Counted from the stretch's first letter, positions 44,318-54,208 are shown. The stretch is DNA of 64,000 nucleotides from Arthrobacter jinronghuae (GCF_025244825.1 NZ_CP104263.1:3100001-3164000), one strand, 5' to 3'. Numbers and translations: made by a program. Notes: a model not told the origin generated them from the letters alone.

Positions 44318-45640
44318 ATGCCAAAGGACGCAAGATACTGGGGGCATACCCGGAAAGGGGCACGGGCTGCTGCCGGCGTTGCTCTCGCCCTGGGTGCGAC
44401 TCTCCTGACCGGCTGCGGAACCGATGAGGGCGCAGCACCCACATTGACCTGGTACATCAACCCGGATGCGGGCGGGCAGGCAGAACTCGCGAAGCAGTGC
44501 AGCGACGCCTCGGGGGGTGCCTACACCATCGAGACCTCCCTGCTGCCAAACGATGCCGCCTCCCAGCGCGAACAGCTGGCCCGACGCCTCGCGGCCGGGG
44601 ACAAAAGCATGGACATCATGAGCCTGGATCCACCCAACGTCCCCGAGTACGCGGAACCGGGATACCTGGCACCCGTACCGGACGACGTAGCGGAGCGGAC
44701 CACCGAGGGTGTGCTGGAAGGCGCCCTCGCTGGAGCAAAGTGGAAAGACGAAGTGGTGGCCGTTCCCTTCTGGGCCAACACGCAGATCCTCTGGTACCGC
44801 AAATCCGTTGCGCAAGCCGCAGGTCTTGACATGACCCAGCCGGTAACCTGGGACGACATAATTGCCGCGGCCGAGAGCCAGGACAAATACATCGGCGTCC
44901 AGGGCGCCCGGGCCGAGTCCATGACGGTGTGGGTGAACGCACTGGTGGCGTCCGCCGGCGGTGAAATTGTGCAGAACCCTGACGCATCGGCGGATGAACT
45001 CAAGCTAGGACTCGACTCCGATGCCGGAAAGCAGGCGGCGGACGTAGTCTCCACGATCGGCAAGGAAGGCCTGGGCGGTCCCGGACTGCCCACGCAGACG
45101 GAAAACACCTCCATGATCCAGTTCCAGGGTGACCAGGGATCGTTCATGGTCAACTATCCCTTCGTCTGGCCGGCCACCAACGCGTCGGTCGAGGAAGGCG
45201 CGCTGCCTGAGTCCCTCATCGAGGACATCGGCTGGGCTCTTTACCCGGCCATGAACGAGGGCGAGGATACTGCTCCCCCGCTGGGCGGCATCAACCTCGG
45301 AGTGGGCTCCAACAGCCAGCACCCTGATCTGGCGTTCCAGGCCATTGAATGCATCGTCTCGCCCGAGAACCAGGCGCAGTACTTCACCACCAACGGCAAC
45401 CCGCCGTCGAACGAAGAGGCCTACAACGCACCGGGGATCGAAGAGACATTCCCGATGGCCCCGGTCATCCGGGACTCGCTGGAACTGGCCGTGCCGCGGC
45501 CGCAGACGCCGTACTACAACGAGATCTCCACGGGCATCCAGCAGACCTGGACTCCGCCGAGCGAGGTCAACCCCGACACCACCCCGGCCGAGAGCCAGGA
45601 ATTCATTCTGGAAGTCCTTAGAGGGGAGAAACTGCTGTGA
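44318..45640 (+). CDS. Sugar ABC transporter lipoprotein, LpqY-like solute-binding protein
   Basis: A 440-residue extracellular solute-binding lipoprotein. The signal peptide (GARAAAGVALALGATLL) ends with the lipobox LLTGC (cysteine about residue 33). The PTLTWYINPDAGGQAELAKQC start, LARRLAAGDKSMDIMSLD and VPFWANTQILWYRKS segments closely resemble LpqY, the trehalose-binding protein of mycobacteria. So trehalose is the likeliest substrate, but maltose/other sugars are possible. A possible promoter has TAAATT (44212-44217) at -10. It is followed by two permeases and a MalK-type ATPase; the GTG of the next gene overlaps its stop by 4 bases. Confidence 0.87.
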   Translation: MPKDARYWGHTRKGARAAAGVALALGATLLTGCGTDEGAAPTLTWYINPDAGGQAELAKQCSDASGGAYTIETSLLPNDAASQREQLARRLAAGDKSMDIMSLDPPNVPEYAEPGYLAPVPDDVAERTTEGVLEGALAGAKWKDEVVAVPFWANTQILWYRKSVAQAAGLDMTQPVTWDDIIAAAESQDKYIGVQGARAESMTVWVNALVASAGGEIVQNPDASADELKLGLDSDAGKQAADVVSTIGKEGLGGPGLPTQTENTSMIQFQGDQGSFMVNYPFVWPATNASVEEGALPESLIEDIGWALYPAMNEGEDTAPPLGGINLGVGSNSQHPDLAFQAIECIVSPENQAQYFTTNGNPPSNEEAYNAPGIEETFPMAPVIRDSLELAVPRPQTPYYNEISTGIQQTWTPPSEVNPDTTPAESQEFILEVLRGEKLL

Positions 45641-46599
45641 GCACTTCCGTCGAAGCGGTCCGGGAAGCCCCGGCCAAGCCCACCCCGTCCAAACAACCCC
45701 TCAGTGACCGCGCCAAAGCGGAGCGGCGGCTCGGTTTCTGGCTCGCCGGGCCCGCCTTCATCATCATGCTGGCGGTCACCGCCTATCCGATCCTTCTGGC
45801 GCTCTGGGAATCGCTGTTCAAGTACCGTTTGACCGCTCCGGCGGACCGGGAGTTCGTGGGACTGGGCAATTACGCCACCATCCTTTCGGACGGATTGTTC
45901 TGGCGGGACCTGGGTGTCACGGTGCTGATCACGGTCATCACCGTCGTCATTGAGCTGATCCTCGGTTTTGCCCTGGCCCTGGTGATGAACAGCGCGCTGA
46001 AGGCCGTCCGCGGGTGGCTGCGCACCGCGATCCTCGTGCCGTACGGCATCATCACCGTGGTTTCCGCCTTCGCCTGGTTCTATGCCTTCGACATCAACTC
46101 CGGGTACATCAACAGCTGGTTCAACTGGGTGCCCGGGATCGATTCGGACCTGAACTGGTTTGCCGACACCTGGACGGCTCTCTCCGTCATCATGGCCTCG
46201 GAAATCTGGAAGACCACCCCGTTCATCTCCCTGCTGCTGCTCGCGGGCCTGGCCCAGGTTCCCGGGGAGCTGACGGAAGCGGCAGAGGTGGACGGCGCTT
46301 CCTGGTGGCAGCGGATGTCCAAGGTGATCATCCCCAACATGAAGGCCGCCATCATGGTCGCCGTCCTGTTCCGGGCACTGGACGCCTTCCGCATCTTCGA
46401 CAACGTGTACATCATGACCAACGGCGCGTACGGCACCGAGGTGCTGTCGCTGCTGGCCTACCGAACCTCGATTACCCGCCTGGAAATCGGCATGGGCTCG
46501 GCCGTTTCGGTCCTGCTGTTCATCTGCGTCATCATCATCTGCTTCATTGCCATCAAGCTGTTCAAAGTGGACCTTTCCGGTGCTCGAGGGGGTAAATAA
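45637..46599 (+). CDS. Sugar ABC transporter permease (SugA-like)
   Basis: A 320-residue inner-membrane permease with six helices and a polar N-terminal extension of about 35 residues. The EAA loop EAAEVDGASWWQRMSKVIIPNM (about 211-232) contacts the ATPase. It pairs with the SugB-like permease directly downstream. GTG 45637 overlaps the solute-binding protein stop (GTGA), so the two are translationally coupled. Confidence 0.92.
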   Translation: MSTSVEAVREAPAKPTPSKQPLSDRAKAERRLGFWLAGPAFIIMLAVTAYPILLALWESLFKYRLTAPADREFVGLGNYATILSDGLFWRDLGVTVLITVITVVIELILGFALALVMNSALKAVRGWLRTAILVPYGIITVVSAFAWFYAFDINSGYINSWFNWVPGIDSDLNWFADTWTALSVIMASEIWKTTPFISLLLLAGLAQVPGELTEAAEVDGASWWQRMSKVIIPNMKAAIMVAVLFRALDAFRIFDNVYIMTNGAYGTEVLSLLAYRTSITRLEIGMGSAVSVLLFICVIIICFIAIKLFKVDLSGARGGK

Positions 46600-47442
46600 G
46601 TGAAGTCCTCACCTGCCAAACGGCGGACCGTTTGGACCATTGTTTCGATACTGGTCGTCCTCTACGCACTGTTCCCGGTGGCGTCGATCCTGGCGACTTC
46701 GTTCAAGCTGCCCAGCGACCTGACGTCCGGGACCTTCCTCCCGACCAACTGGTCATGGAGCAACTACGAACAGATCCTGGTCGGCGACGCGCAGGGCCTG
46801 TTCCTGAGCAGCCTGCGCAACTCCATCGGCATCTGCCTGATCGCCACGTTCATCGCGGTCATCCTGGCCACCCTCTGCGCCTATGCCATCGCCCGCCTGG
46901 ACTTCCCGGGCAAGAAACTGGTGCTGACCACGGCTCTGGGTGTCTCGATCTTCCCGGTGATCTCCATCGTGACCCCGCTGTTCAACCTGTGGCGCAACAT
47001 CGGTCTCTATGACACCTGGCCCGGCCTCATCATCCCCTACCTGTCCCTGACGCTGCCGATCTCCATCTGGACCCTGGCAGCCTTCTTCCGGCAGATCCCG
47101 TGGGAGTTGGAGCAGGCAGCCCAGGTGGACGGGGCCACCACGTGGCAGGCGTTCCGCAAGGCCATTGTTCCGCTCGCTGCACCGGGCGTCTTCACCACCG
47201 CGATCATTGCGTTCTTCATCGCCTGGAATGACTTTGTGTACGGCATTTCGCTGACCTCCACCGAGGCGGCGCGGCCGGTTCCGGCAGCCCTGGCGTTCTT
47301 CACCGGCGCTTCACAGTTCGAGGAGCCCACCGGCGCCATTTCCGCCGCGGCGATCATCGTCACCATTCCCGTAGTTGTCCTGGTGCTCGCGTTCCAGCGC
47401 CAAATCGTCTCCGGCCTAACCCAGGGCGCCGTCAAGGGCTAG
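46600..47442 (+). CDS. Sugar ABC transporter permease (SugB-like)
   Basis: A 280-residue permease, second half of the heterodimer. The EAA motif EQAAQVDGATTWQAFRKAIVPLAAPG (about 170-195) and the IPYLSLTLPISIWTLAAFFRQIPWELEQ segment match SugB/MalG. GTG 46600 follows directly after the SugA-like stop with no gap. The ATPase gene begins 40 bases later. Confidence 0.92.
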   Translation: MKSSPAKRRTVWTIVSILVVLYALFPVASILATSFKLPSDLTSGTFLPTNWSWSNYEQILVGDAQGLFLSSLRNSIGICLIATFIAVILATLCAYAIARLDFPGKKLVLTTALGVSIFPVISIVTPLFNLWRNIGLYDTWPGLIIPYLSLTLPISIWTLAAFFRQIPWELEQAAQVDGATTWQAFRKAIVPLAAPGVFTTAIIAFFIAWNDFVYGISLTSTEAARPVPAALAFFTGASQFEEPTGAISAAAIIVTIPVVVLVLAFQRQIVSGLTQGAVKG

Positions 47443-47482
47443 TTCCCCTCGGCACCCGGACTGAAGAAAAGGATCCCTAACC

Positions 47483-48742
47483 ATGGCATCTATTACCCTT
47501 AACCACCTCGTCAAGAAATACGGCGACGGTTTCCCGGCCGTCAACGATGTCAGCCTGGATATTGCCGACGGAGAGTTCATCATCCTGGTGGGCCCCTCCG
47601 GCTGCGGCAAGTCGACACTGCTGCGCATGATCGTGGGCCTCGAGGACATTACCTCCGGTGATCTGCTGATCAACGGAGAGCGCGTCAATGACAAGGCACC
47701 CCGCGACCGCAACCTGGCCATGGTGTTCCAGAACTACGCGCTCTACCCGCACCTCACGGTCTACGAGAACATCGCGTTCCCGCTGCGGCTGAACAAGGGC
47801 AAGTACAACGACGAGCAGGTCCGCAAGCTCGTGACCGACGCAGCAACCACGCTTGAACTGACGGACCACCTGGACCGGAAACCGGCCAACCTCTCCGGCG
47901 GCCAGCGGCAGCGGGTGGCCATGGGCCGTGCCATCGTCCGGCAAGCCGATGCCTTCCTCTTTGATGAGCCGCTCTCCAACCTGGACGCCAAACTGCGCGG
48001 CCAGATGCGTGCCGAGATTGCGCAGATGCAGCGCCGTCTAGGCACCACCAGCGTTTACGTCACCCACGACCAGACCGAGGCCATGACGCTGGGAGACCGG
48101 GTAGCAGTGCTGAAGAAGGGCATCCTGCAGCAGGTCGCTTCCCCGCGCGAGCTCTACGAACAGCCCATCAACCTTTTCGTGGCCGGCTTCATCGGTTCCC
48201 CGTCCATGAACTTCCTGCCGGCAACGCTGGAGAACGGAGTGCTGAAGACAGCCGTCGGCGACCTCCGCATTCCCGAGGAAAAGGCAGCGAAGGCCGCCGG
48301 CAGGCAGGTTGTCCTGGTGGGCATCCGTCCCGAGTTCTTCGAGGATGCTTCCCTGGTGGAGGAACACAAGCTGCAGCACGGCTCCACGTTCACGGCACCG
48401 ATCACGCACACGGAGTGGCTGGGCAACGAACAGTACGGCTACATCCACTTCGATCCCACTCCCGAGGTCCGTGAGCTGCTGAACAACCTCGCGCGGGACA
48501 TGGATGCCGACGAACTGCGCCCGCAGGTGGTGGTTACGCTCGACGCCGCCAGCCGGATCCGCGGCGGCCGCGACGCCGAACTGTGGCTGGACACCCGCAA
48601 GGTGCACCTCTTCGACCCCGAGACCGGCGAGAACCTGACCCGCGATGCGGCTGCCGGTGCGGAGCTGACGGAGGAAGCCAACGCCCACCGTGCCGAGGAG
48701 ATCGCCGCTGCCCACGAGTCGGTCCCAGCGGCCGCTTCCTAG
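47483..48742 (+). CDS. Sugar ABC transporter ATPase (SugC/MsmK/MalK-like)
   Basis: A 419-residue ATPase of the sugar importer. Walker A GPSGCGKST (about 38-46), signature LSGGQRQRVAMGRAIVRQADAFLFDEPLSNLD and the MalK-type TOBE/OB regulatory domain (about 235-370, SPSMNFLPATLENG onward). It carries an extra polar tail of about 40 residues. It may energise other sugar importers as well, as is known for MsmK and MalK. Two hairpins follow its stop as terminator. Confidence 0.93.
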   Translation: MASITLNHLVKKYGDGFPAVNDVSLDIADGEFIILVGPSGCGKSTLLRMIVGLEDITSGDLLINGERVNDKAPRDRNLAMVFQNYALYPHLTVYENIAFPLRLNKGKYNDEQVRKLVTDAATTLELTDHLDRKPANLSGGQRQRVAMGRAIVRQADAFLFDEPLSNLDAKLRGQMRAEIAQMQRRLGTTSVYVTHDQTEAMTLGDRVAVLKKGILQQVASPRELYEQPINLFVAGFIGSPSMNFLPATLENGVLKTAVGDLRIPEEKAAKAAGRQVVLVGIRPEFFEDASLVEEHKLQHGSTFTAPITHTEWLGNEQYGYIHFDPTPEVRELLNNLARDMDADELRPQVVVTLDAASRIRGGRDAELWLDTRKVHLFDPETGENLTRDAAAGAELTEEANAHRAEEIAAAHESVPAAAS

Positions 48743-48759
48743 CCGCCCTGTCAGGGACA

Positions 48760-48819
48760 CAGGTGCCCGGCCGGGGCACCTGACACGAAGGCCGGAGCGG
48801 GAAACCGATCCGGCCTTCG
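48760..48819 (+). terminator. Double-hairpin terminator after the sugar importer operon
   Basis: Stem 1: CAGGTGCCC (48760-48768) with GGGCACCTG (48774-48782). Stem 2: CGAAGGCCGG (48786-48795) with CCGGCCTTCG (48810-48819). Few T's follow; GC-rich termination. Confidence 0.75.
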
Positions 48820-48846
48820 TCCGTCCGGGCAGGTAACGTAAGAGCA

Positions 48847-49824
48847 GTGCAGGGAACATCACCGGTAATCAAGGCAGTAGCCGCCTGGCTGCTTGCCCTC
48901 ATGCTCACCATCGCGGCCGCCGTCGTCGTGATCTACTTCGTTAACACCAAGGCGTACGGCCCCGAGAAGCAAGTCGATAGCTATCTGCAGAAGCTGGCCG
49001 ACGGCGAGGGCGAACAGGCGCTGGGGATGCTCAACGCGCAGGTCCCCGAGGCAAACGCCGCACTGCTGGACGGCGATGCGCTCCGTGCCTCCGTGAAGGG
49101 GCAGCAGGTGCGCGAAATCGGTGACGCCGAGGAGATCGGCGGGAACCGCGTCGAGGTTGCGGTGGACTACGCCTACGGCGAGGCCGAGGGAACCACCAGG
49201 TTCGTGCTGGAGAACACCGGCAAACGCTGGCTCTTCTTTGACACCTGGGACTTCGTGCCGGCCACGCTGCCGACCGTGCAGGTCACCGCCCCGGCACTGC
49301 GGGAAGCGACCCTCAACGGTGTCCGGGTAACGCTCCCGGACGGTGCCAATACGTTCGCTGCCTTCCCTGCCTCGCGGGTGGCGGCCTCCTATGAGAGCCA
49401 GTACCTGGCCGCTGCGGAGCGGGAGATCCTGGTGTCCGACGACGGCGAGCCGCAGCTCACCCTCGTGCCGGAGGCAACCAAGGAACTGGTTTCCAAGATT
49501 GATGCCGGTATCCGCGAGTTCCTCGACGGCTGCACGGCCGCTGACCGTCTGGCGCCTCCGGGCTGCCCGTTCTACCATCTCACCAACAACCGGGTGGACC
49601 AGCCGATCAGGTGGAGCATCACCGACTACCCGGACGTTGAACTCACGCAGGCTGAGGGTGCCTGGGTGCTCAGCCCGTTGAGCGGCACAGCGCAGGTCAC
49701 GGCCACCCAGGTGGATCTCTTCAGCGGCGACAAGAGCCCGCTGGTGGCCGACGAGCCCTTCACGTTCAATGCCTCCCTCAGGGTGGACGGGGAAAACGTG
49801 ACGCTGAGCCCGCAGGTCGACTAG
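48847..49824 (+). CDS. Secreted/membrane-anchored protein, unknown function
   Basis: A 325-residue protein with an N-terminal signal-anchor (about 9-33, VAAWLLALMLTIAAAVVVIYFV) and an extracytoplasmic beta-rich domain. Two NTF2/DUF4878-like parts may be present (about 38-115 and 250-320), but I do not recognise a named family; two cysteines (CTAADRLAPPGCPF) may form a disulfide. GTG 48847 lies 7 bases after TAACGT (48834-48839), suggesting a leaderless start. A terminator closes it at 49841. Confidence 0.65.
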   Translation: MQGTSPVIKAVAAWLLALMLTIAAAVVVIYFVNTKAYGPEKQVDSYLQKLADGEGEQALGMLNAQVPEANAALLDGDALRASVKGQQVREIGDAEEIGGNRVEVAVDYAYGEAEGTTRFVLENTGKRWLFFDTWDFVPATLPTVQVTAPALREATLNGVRVTLPDGANTFAAFPASRVAASYESQYLAAAEREILVSDDGEPQLTLVPEATKELVSKIDAGIREFLDGCTAADRLAPPGCPFYHLTNNRVDQPIRWSITDYPDVELTQAEGAWVLSPLSGTAQVTATQVDLFSGDKSPLVADEPFTFNASLRVDGENVTLSPQVD

Positions 49825-49840
49825 CAGCTCCTGAACAAAG

Positions 49841-49878
49841 CGCAGGCGGCGGCTTGGAAATCCATGCCGCCGCCTGCG
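49841..49878. terminator. Bidirectional terminator after the secreted-protein gene
   Basis: 13-bp perfect stem CGCAGGCGGCGGC (49841-49853) with its complement (49866-49878). It serves this gene and the converging NHL/thioredoxin gene. Confidence 0.88.
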
Positions 49879-49926
49879 TCGTTAAGCAGATCCAGTCCGG
49901 GCAGCCCGGTCCGTGAAGAGCGGTGC

Positions 49927-51885
49927 TCAGTCCAGTCCGCGCAGGTCCAGGACCAGCTCGGACTCGCCTCCGGCCTGCAGCACTACCGGAATGCCCCAGT
50001 CCTGCTGGTACATGTGGCAGGCCGCGTGGTCAGGGATCTCCCCGCCCGGCTCTCCGTCGCAGGCGGCAGCACGGGCGGTGATGTGGAGTACTCCCTCCGT
50101 CACTGTGTCTGAAAGCACGAGTTCACGGGTCAGGCCCGTAGCCGTGCCGCCGCCGGAGACAAGCAGCCCCTCCGGGGAGGCGGAGATCTTCAGCTGCGTG
50201 GGATCACCCCAGCGGTCATCCAGCTTCTGGCCCTTGGGTGCGGCGAAGCGCACCGTCAGCGACATTGGGCCGGCTTCCACGGCGGTCTTCGGGCGCTGCG
50301 TCTGCCGGGCGCCTTCATCCACGGACTGGGCTTCCTTCGGAATGGGCAGGCGGACCAGCTGGTGCCGGTTGGACTCGACCACAATCAACAGCGGTTCGGC
50401 GGCACTGTTGTCCACCAGCACGTCCGAAGGCTCGGAGAGTCCGCGGGCAAGGGTGGAGACGGTGCCCGTCACCGGATCGTAGCGCCGCACCGCGCCGTTG
50501 TAGGTGTCCGCAACCGCCACGGAACCATCCGGCAGCACCGCTACACCCAGCGGGTGCTGCAGCCGGGCCACAGAGGCGTCACCGTCGCGGAAGCCAAAGT
50601 CGAACAGGCCGGTGCCGACGGCGGTTTCCACTTGGACGCTTCCGCCGGTGCCGTCCAGGTTCAGCCTGCGCAGCGCGGATGTTTCGGAATCGGCTACCCA
50701 GAGGTTGCCGTCGCCGTCTTCGGCAAGGCCGGAGGACTGGGCAAACCAGGCAGCGGAGGCTCCGCCGTCGAGCAGGCCTTCCAGTCCCGTGCCGGCCAGG
50801 ACGGCTACGGCCCCGGTCACCGGATCGAAACTGAAGATCTGGTGGGTGCCGGCCATCGCGATGACCAGCCGCTGCAGCTTCGAGGACCAGACCAGGTCCC
50901 ACGGCGAGGACAGCGAAATGTTGAGCGGGTCGGCGCCCAGCAGATCGGAGGAATCGGAGGGGGCGCTGTCCCCGGCGGCTTCACCGGACCCGGCGGATGC
51001 CGCACCCGCCTTCGTCTGGTTCCCGGCGTCCAGCAGCCGCTGCACTCCGTTGCCGGCGATGGTCTGAACGGCACCCGTAGCGAGGTTCACCGAGCGCAGA
51101 CGGTGGTTGACCGTGTCCGCCACAACGACGTCGTACCCTGCCTTTTCCGCCACGTCGGCAGGCAGCAGGGCCACACCCTGGGGTTCGTTGAAGCGGGCGG
51201 TCCCGGCATCGCCGTCCTGCCAGCCCTTGGTGCCGTCGCCGATGGTCCGGCGGACGCCCGCCAGGTCCGCATCCAGCTCCACGAGGCGGTGGTGGCCCGT
51301 ATCGGCGACCAGGAAGGTCCCGCCGGGCAGGGCGGTCACCTTTCCCGGGAACCGCAGGTCTCCGGCGGTGGGTTCTGCCGGGACGTAGGGGCCGTCGCCG
51401 CGGTGCAGCGTCCCCTTGGCCTCGTGTTCCTCCACGAGCTCTGCCACAAGCGATTCCAGGCCCGCTGCGTGTCCTTCACCGGACAGGTGCGCCACGATGT
51501 ACCCCTCGGGGTCCAGGACCACCAGGGTGGGCCAGGCGCGGGCCGTGTAGGCCTGCCAGGTGAGCAGCTCCGGGTCATCCAGCACGGGGTGGTGGATTTC
51601 GTAGCGCTCCACCGCGGCGGCCAGGGCCACCGGGTCCGCTTCGTGCTCGAACTTCGGGGAATGGACTCCCACCGTGACCAGCACGTCGGAGAACTTTTCC
51701 TCGAGGGGCCGAAGCTCGTCCAGCACGTGCAGGCAGTTGATGCAGCAGAAAGTCCAGAAATCCAGCAACACGATCTTGCCGCGGAGATCCTCCAGGTTCA
51801 GCTGCCGGCCGCCGGTGTTCAGCCAGTTGCGGCCCTCGAGCTCCGAGGCCCGCACCCGGTATCCGGCGCGCACGGTTTCAGTCAT
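49927..51885 (-). CDS. Thioredoxin-like/NHL-repeat protein (NHLRC2-like)
   Basis: A 652-residue protein fusing an N-terminal thioredoxin-like domain (about 1-150) to NHL beta-propeller repeats (about 180-520). The redox site is CCINC in LLDFWTFCCINCLHVLDELR (about residues 41-60). NHL blades show as repeated FLVADTGHHRLVEL, VVADTVNHRLRSV, WVADSETSALRRL, VAVADTYNGAVRRY. The C-terminus is a small beta domain. No signal peptide. Function is not established; the human homologue NHLRC2 is of unclear role. TAATG coupling: its ATG overlaps the stop of the CopD-CtaG gene upstream. Confidence 0.85.
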   Translation of the reverse strand: MTETVRAGYRVRASELEGRNWLNTGGRQLNLEDLRGKIVLLDFWTFCCINCLHVLDELRPLEEKFSDVLVTVGVHSPKFEHEADPVALAAAVERYEIHHPVLDDPELLTWQAYTARAWPTLVVLDPEGYIVAHLSGEGHAAGLESLVAELVEEHEAKGTLHRGDGPYVPAEPTAGDLRFPGKVTALPGGTFLVADTGHHRLVELDADLAGVRRTIGDGTKGWQDGDAGTARFNEPQGVALLPADVAEKAGYDVVVADTVNHRLRSVNLATGAVQTIAGNGVQRLLDAGNQTKAGAASAGSGEAAGDSAPSDSSDLLGADPLNISLSSPWDLVWSSKLQRLVIAMAGTHQIFSFDPVTGAVAVLAGTGLEGLLDGGASAAWFAQSSGLAEDGDGNLWVADSETSALRRLNLDGTGGSVQVETAVGTGLFDFGFRDGDASVARLQHPLGVAVLPDGSVAVADTYNGAVRRYDPVTGTVSTLARGLSEPSDVLVDNSAAEPLLIVVESNRHQLVRLPIPKEAQSVDEGARQTQRPKTAVEAGPMSLTVRFAAPKGQKLDDRWGDPTQLKISASPEGLLVSGGGTATGLTRELVLSDTVTEGVLHITARAAACDGEPGGEIPDHAACHMYQQDWGIPVVLQAGGESELVLDLRGLD

Positions 51886-54095
51886 TAACGATCTCCTTGA
51901 TCCGGGGTCCCGGCATCACGCTGTGCCAGGTTTGCAAACATGTTGTTGTAAGCAGTCAGATCGGCGTCATTATTCCGCTCTGCTGCGCGGTCCAGCCGCT
52001 TGGTTTCCCTGGCATCGCTCTTGGACCACTGATAAGCCACCCCGATGGCCACGAACAGGGTCGGGATTTCACCGATGCCCCACATCAATGACCCGCCCAG
52101 CTGCTGGTCCGCCAGGGCAGACAGTCCCCATTCCCGGCCCATGTTCCCGAAGTAGGAAGCCTGGATCAGTGCCGTTCCGCCCATCACCGCCACTCCGAAG
52201 AAGGCGTGGAAGGCCATGGTGGCGAGCAGGATCACCAGGCGCAGCGGGTAGGGCGCGCGGCCGGGCAGCGGATCAATCCCGATCATCGTCAGGATGAAGA
52301 TGTAGCCGGTCAGCAGGAAGTGCACCACCATCAGCTCGTGCCCCACGTGCTCCCGCAGGGCCAGGCCGAAGAGGTCCGAATAGTAGAAGACCACGATGGA
52401 GCCGGCAAAGTTCACAGCGGCCACAACCGGGTTGGTGATGATCTTCGAGAAGCGTGAATGCACCCCGATGAGGATCCATTCCCGGATCCCGCGGGTACCG
52501 TCGGTGCGGGGCGTCAGTGCCTTGAGTGCAAGGGTGACGGGTGCACCGAGCACGAGGAACAGCGGCACCACCATGGTCAGGGCCATGTGCGCCAGCATGT
52601 GCGTGCTGAACAGGACCATGCCGTAAACCTGCGGTGCGCCGCAGGTGATGTAGCCGAGGGCCAGCAGGCCAACCAGCCAGCAGGCCGTACGCCGGACCGG
52701 CCATTTGTCTCCACGCTGGCGGAGCCGTACCGCGCCGATGAGATAGGACGTGGCCAGGGTCAGGATGACAGCCACCCAGAGCCAGTCCGGCCGCCACTCG
52801 GTGAGGTAGCGTTCCGGGGTCAGCTCCGGCGGCAGGTCATAGCCGGTGAGGATACGGGCCGGTGATGCATCCTGGGGGAGCTCTTCGGAGCGCGGCGGCG
52901 CGGTGCGGCCCAGGGCCACAGCCACGCCGGACACGGCGCCCATGACGGCCAGTTCCACGGCAATGAGCTGCCAGAGCACCCGTTGGGCCGACAGCCCGCC
53001 GTTGGGGGCTGCGGTTCCGGCCGGAACCGGGGTGCGGGACGGGTGGGAACCGGCGAGACGCGGAATGATCCAGTTGCGGTGCATCAGCCCCAGGATGCCC
53101 AGAAGCAGCGTGAGCCCGGCTTTGGTGAGCACGAGGCCGCCCCACGGCGTCCCCAGCTGGTCCAGCGAATTGATCCGCAGGGACGCATTGACGACGCCGG
53201 AGAGGAACACCAGCGCGAAGGCGAAGCCCGCGAGGGCGGAGAACCGCGCCAGTACTACGCCGGTGATGGAGCCGAGCTGCCGGGATACCACGGCCAGGAC
53301 GATGATTCCGCCGATCCACAGGCATACGCCCAGCAGATGCAGTCCAATCGAGTTCACCGCCGCGGCATGATCGTCTCCGCCGGCGGAATGCCCGATCAGG
53401 GCAGTGGGGAGCAGGGCGCCGACGGCGAGGACCAACGTGAAGGCCAGCATGCCGAGGGACCGCACCCCGAAGGACAGCGCGGTGACGACGGCGGCGATGA
53501 TGCTCACTGCCAGCCAGGCCCGTCCGGTGGAAAAGTCGGTCAGGAAGGACGCCAGGCCCGCCGTGTAGGTGGAGTCTGCGCTGAGCGGCAGCCCGGATAC
53601 ATCGGAGTAGGTGAACACCATGACGGCCAGTGCGGAGAGGGTCCACGCGACCGCGGCGACCGAGGTCAGGGCCAGTGCACGGGTGAACGCCGGATGCTCG
53701 GGTTCAGCCGGTGCCGGCCGGCCGGACGCGTTTTTTCGTACGCGTCGAAAGTTGAGGCTCTTGGGCAGGATCGTCACGGCAAAAACCAGCGAGCCGATGA
53801 CGGCAGCCATGGAAATATTCTGCACGGCCTTTGCTGCGGGAAGTGCCCAGCGGGTCAGCGATCCGGGGTCTCCCAGCTGCGACGCTCCGGCGGCACCGGT
53901 GAAAAGCATGGCCGCTGCCAGGGCGATGAAGACGAGGGCGCCTGCAGCTGCAAGCCAGCCGGTGCGCACGGCGGGAACAGCGCTGCCGTTCTGCCCTGCT
54001 GAGCTAGGGTCGCCCCCGTTGCCGTGCTGCGGAAGCCGCGAACTGCCGGTGGGGCGGTCGGTCTGGGTTTTGACGGATTTTGGCACAGTACCCAT
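51885..54095 (-). CDS. Fused CopD-like / CtaG (caa3 oxidase assembly) membrane protein
   Basis: A 736-residue membrane protein with about 14 helices. The N-terminal half (about 90-430) resembles the CopD copper-transport domain (LHLLGVCLWIGGIIVLAVVSRQL, SLRINSLDQLGTPWGGLVLTKAGLTLLLGILG with histidines), the C-terminal half (about 435-700) the CtaG/cytochrome-oxidase-assembly domain (ILAHMALTMVVPLFLVLGAP, VHFLLTGYIFILTMIGIDPLPGRAPYPLRLVILLATMAFHAFFG). It probably handles copper for the terminal oxidase; cox genes are not in view. It precedes the thioredoxin/NHL gene with 1-base overlap. Confidence 0.9.
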   Translation of the reverse strand: MGTVPKSVKTQTDRPTGSSRLPQHGNGGDPSSAGQNGSAVPAVRTGWLAAAGALVFIALAAAMLFTGAAGASQLGDPGSLTRWALPAAKAVQNISMAAVIGSLVFAVTILPKSLNFRRVRKNASGRPAPAEPEHPAFTRALALTSVAAVAWTLSALAVMVFTYSDVSGLPLSADSTYTAGLASFLTDFSTGRAWLAVSIIAAVVTALSFGVRSLGMLAFTLVLAVGALLPTALIGHSAGGDDHAAAVNSIGLHLLGVCLWIGGIIVLAVVSRQLGSITGVVLARFSALAGFAFALVFLSGVVNASLRINSLDQLGTPWGGLVLTKAGLTLLLGILGLMHRNWIIPRLAGSHPSRTPVPAGTAAPNGGLSAQRVLWQLIAVELAVMGAVSGVAVALGRTAPPRSEELPQDASPARILTGYDLPPELTPERYLTEWRPDWLWVAVILTLATSYLIGAVRLRQRGDKWPVRRTACWLVGLLALGYITCGAPQVYGMVLFSTHMLAHMALTMVVPLFLVLGAPVTLALKALTPRTDGTRGIREWILIGVHSRFSKIITNPVVAAVNFAGSIVVFYYSDLFGLALREHVGHELMVVHFLLTGYIFILTMIGIDPLPGRAPYPLRLVILLATMAFHAFFGVAVMGGTALIQASYFGNMGREWGLSALADQQLGGSLMWGIGEIPTLFVAIGVAYQWSKSDARETKRLDRAAERNNDADLTAYNNMFANLAQRDAGTPDQGDR

Positions 54096-54208
54096 TCTCT
54101 ACCCGCTGTAAAAATAGGGCCAATCATTGTTGCCGCTATCACGGGTTTACAGCCGGTGTGCCGCAGCAATATTCGGCTGCGCTCCCGGATATGCGCTTAA
54201 AAACACGG

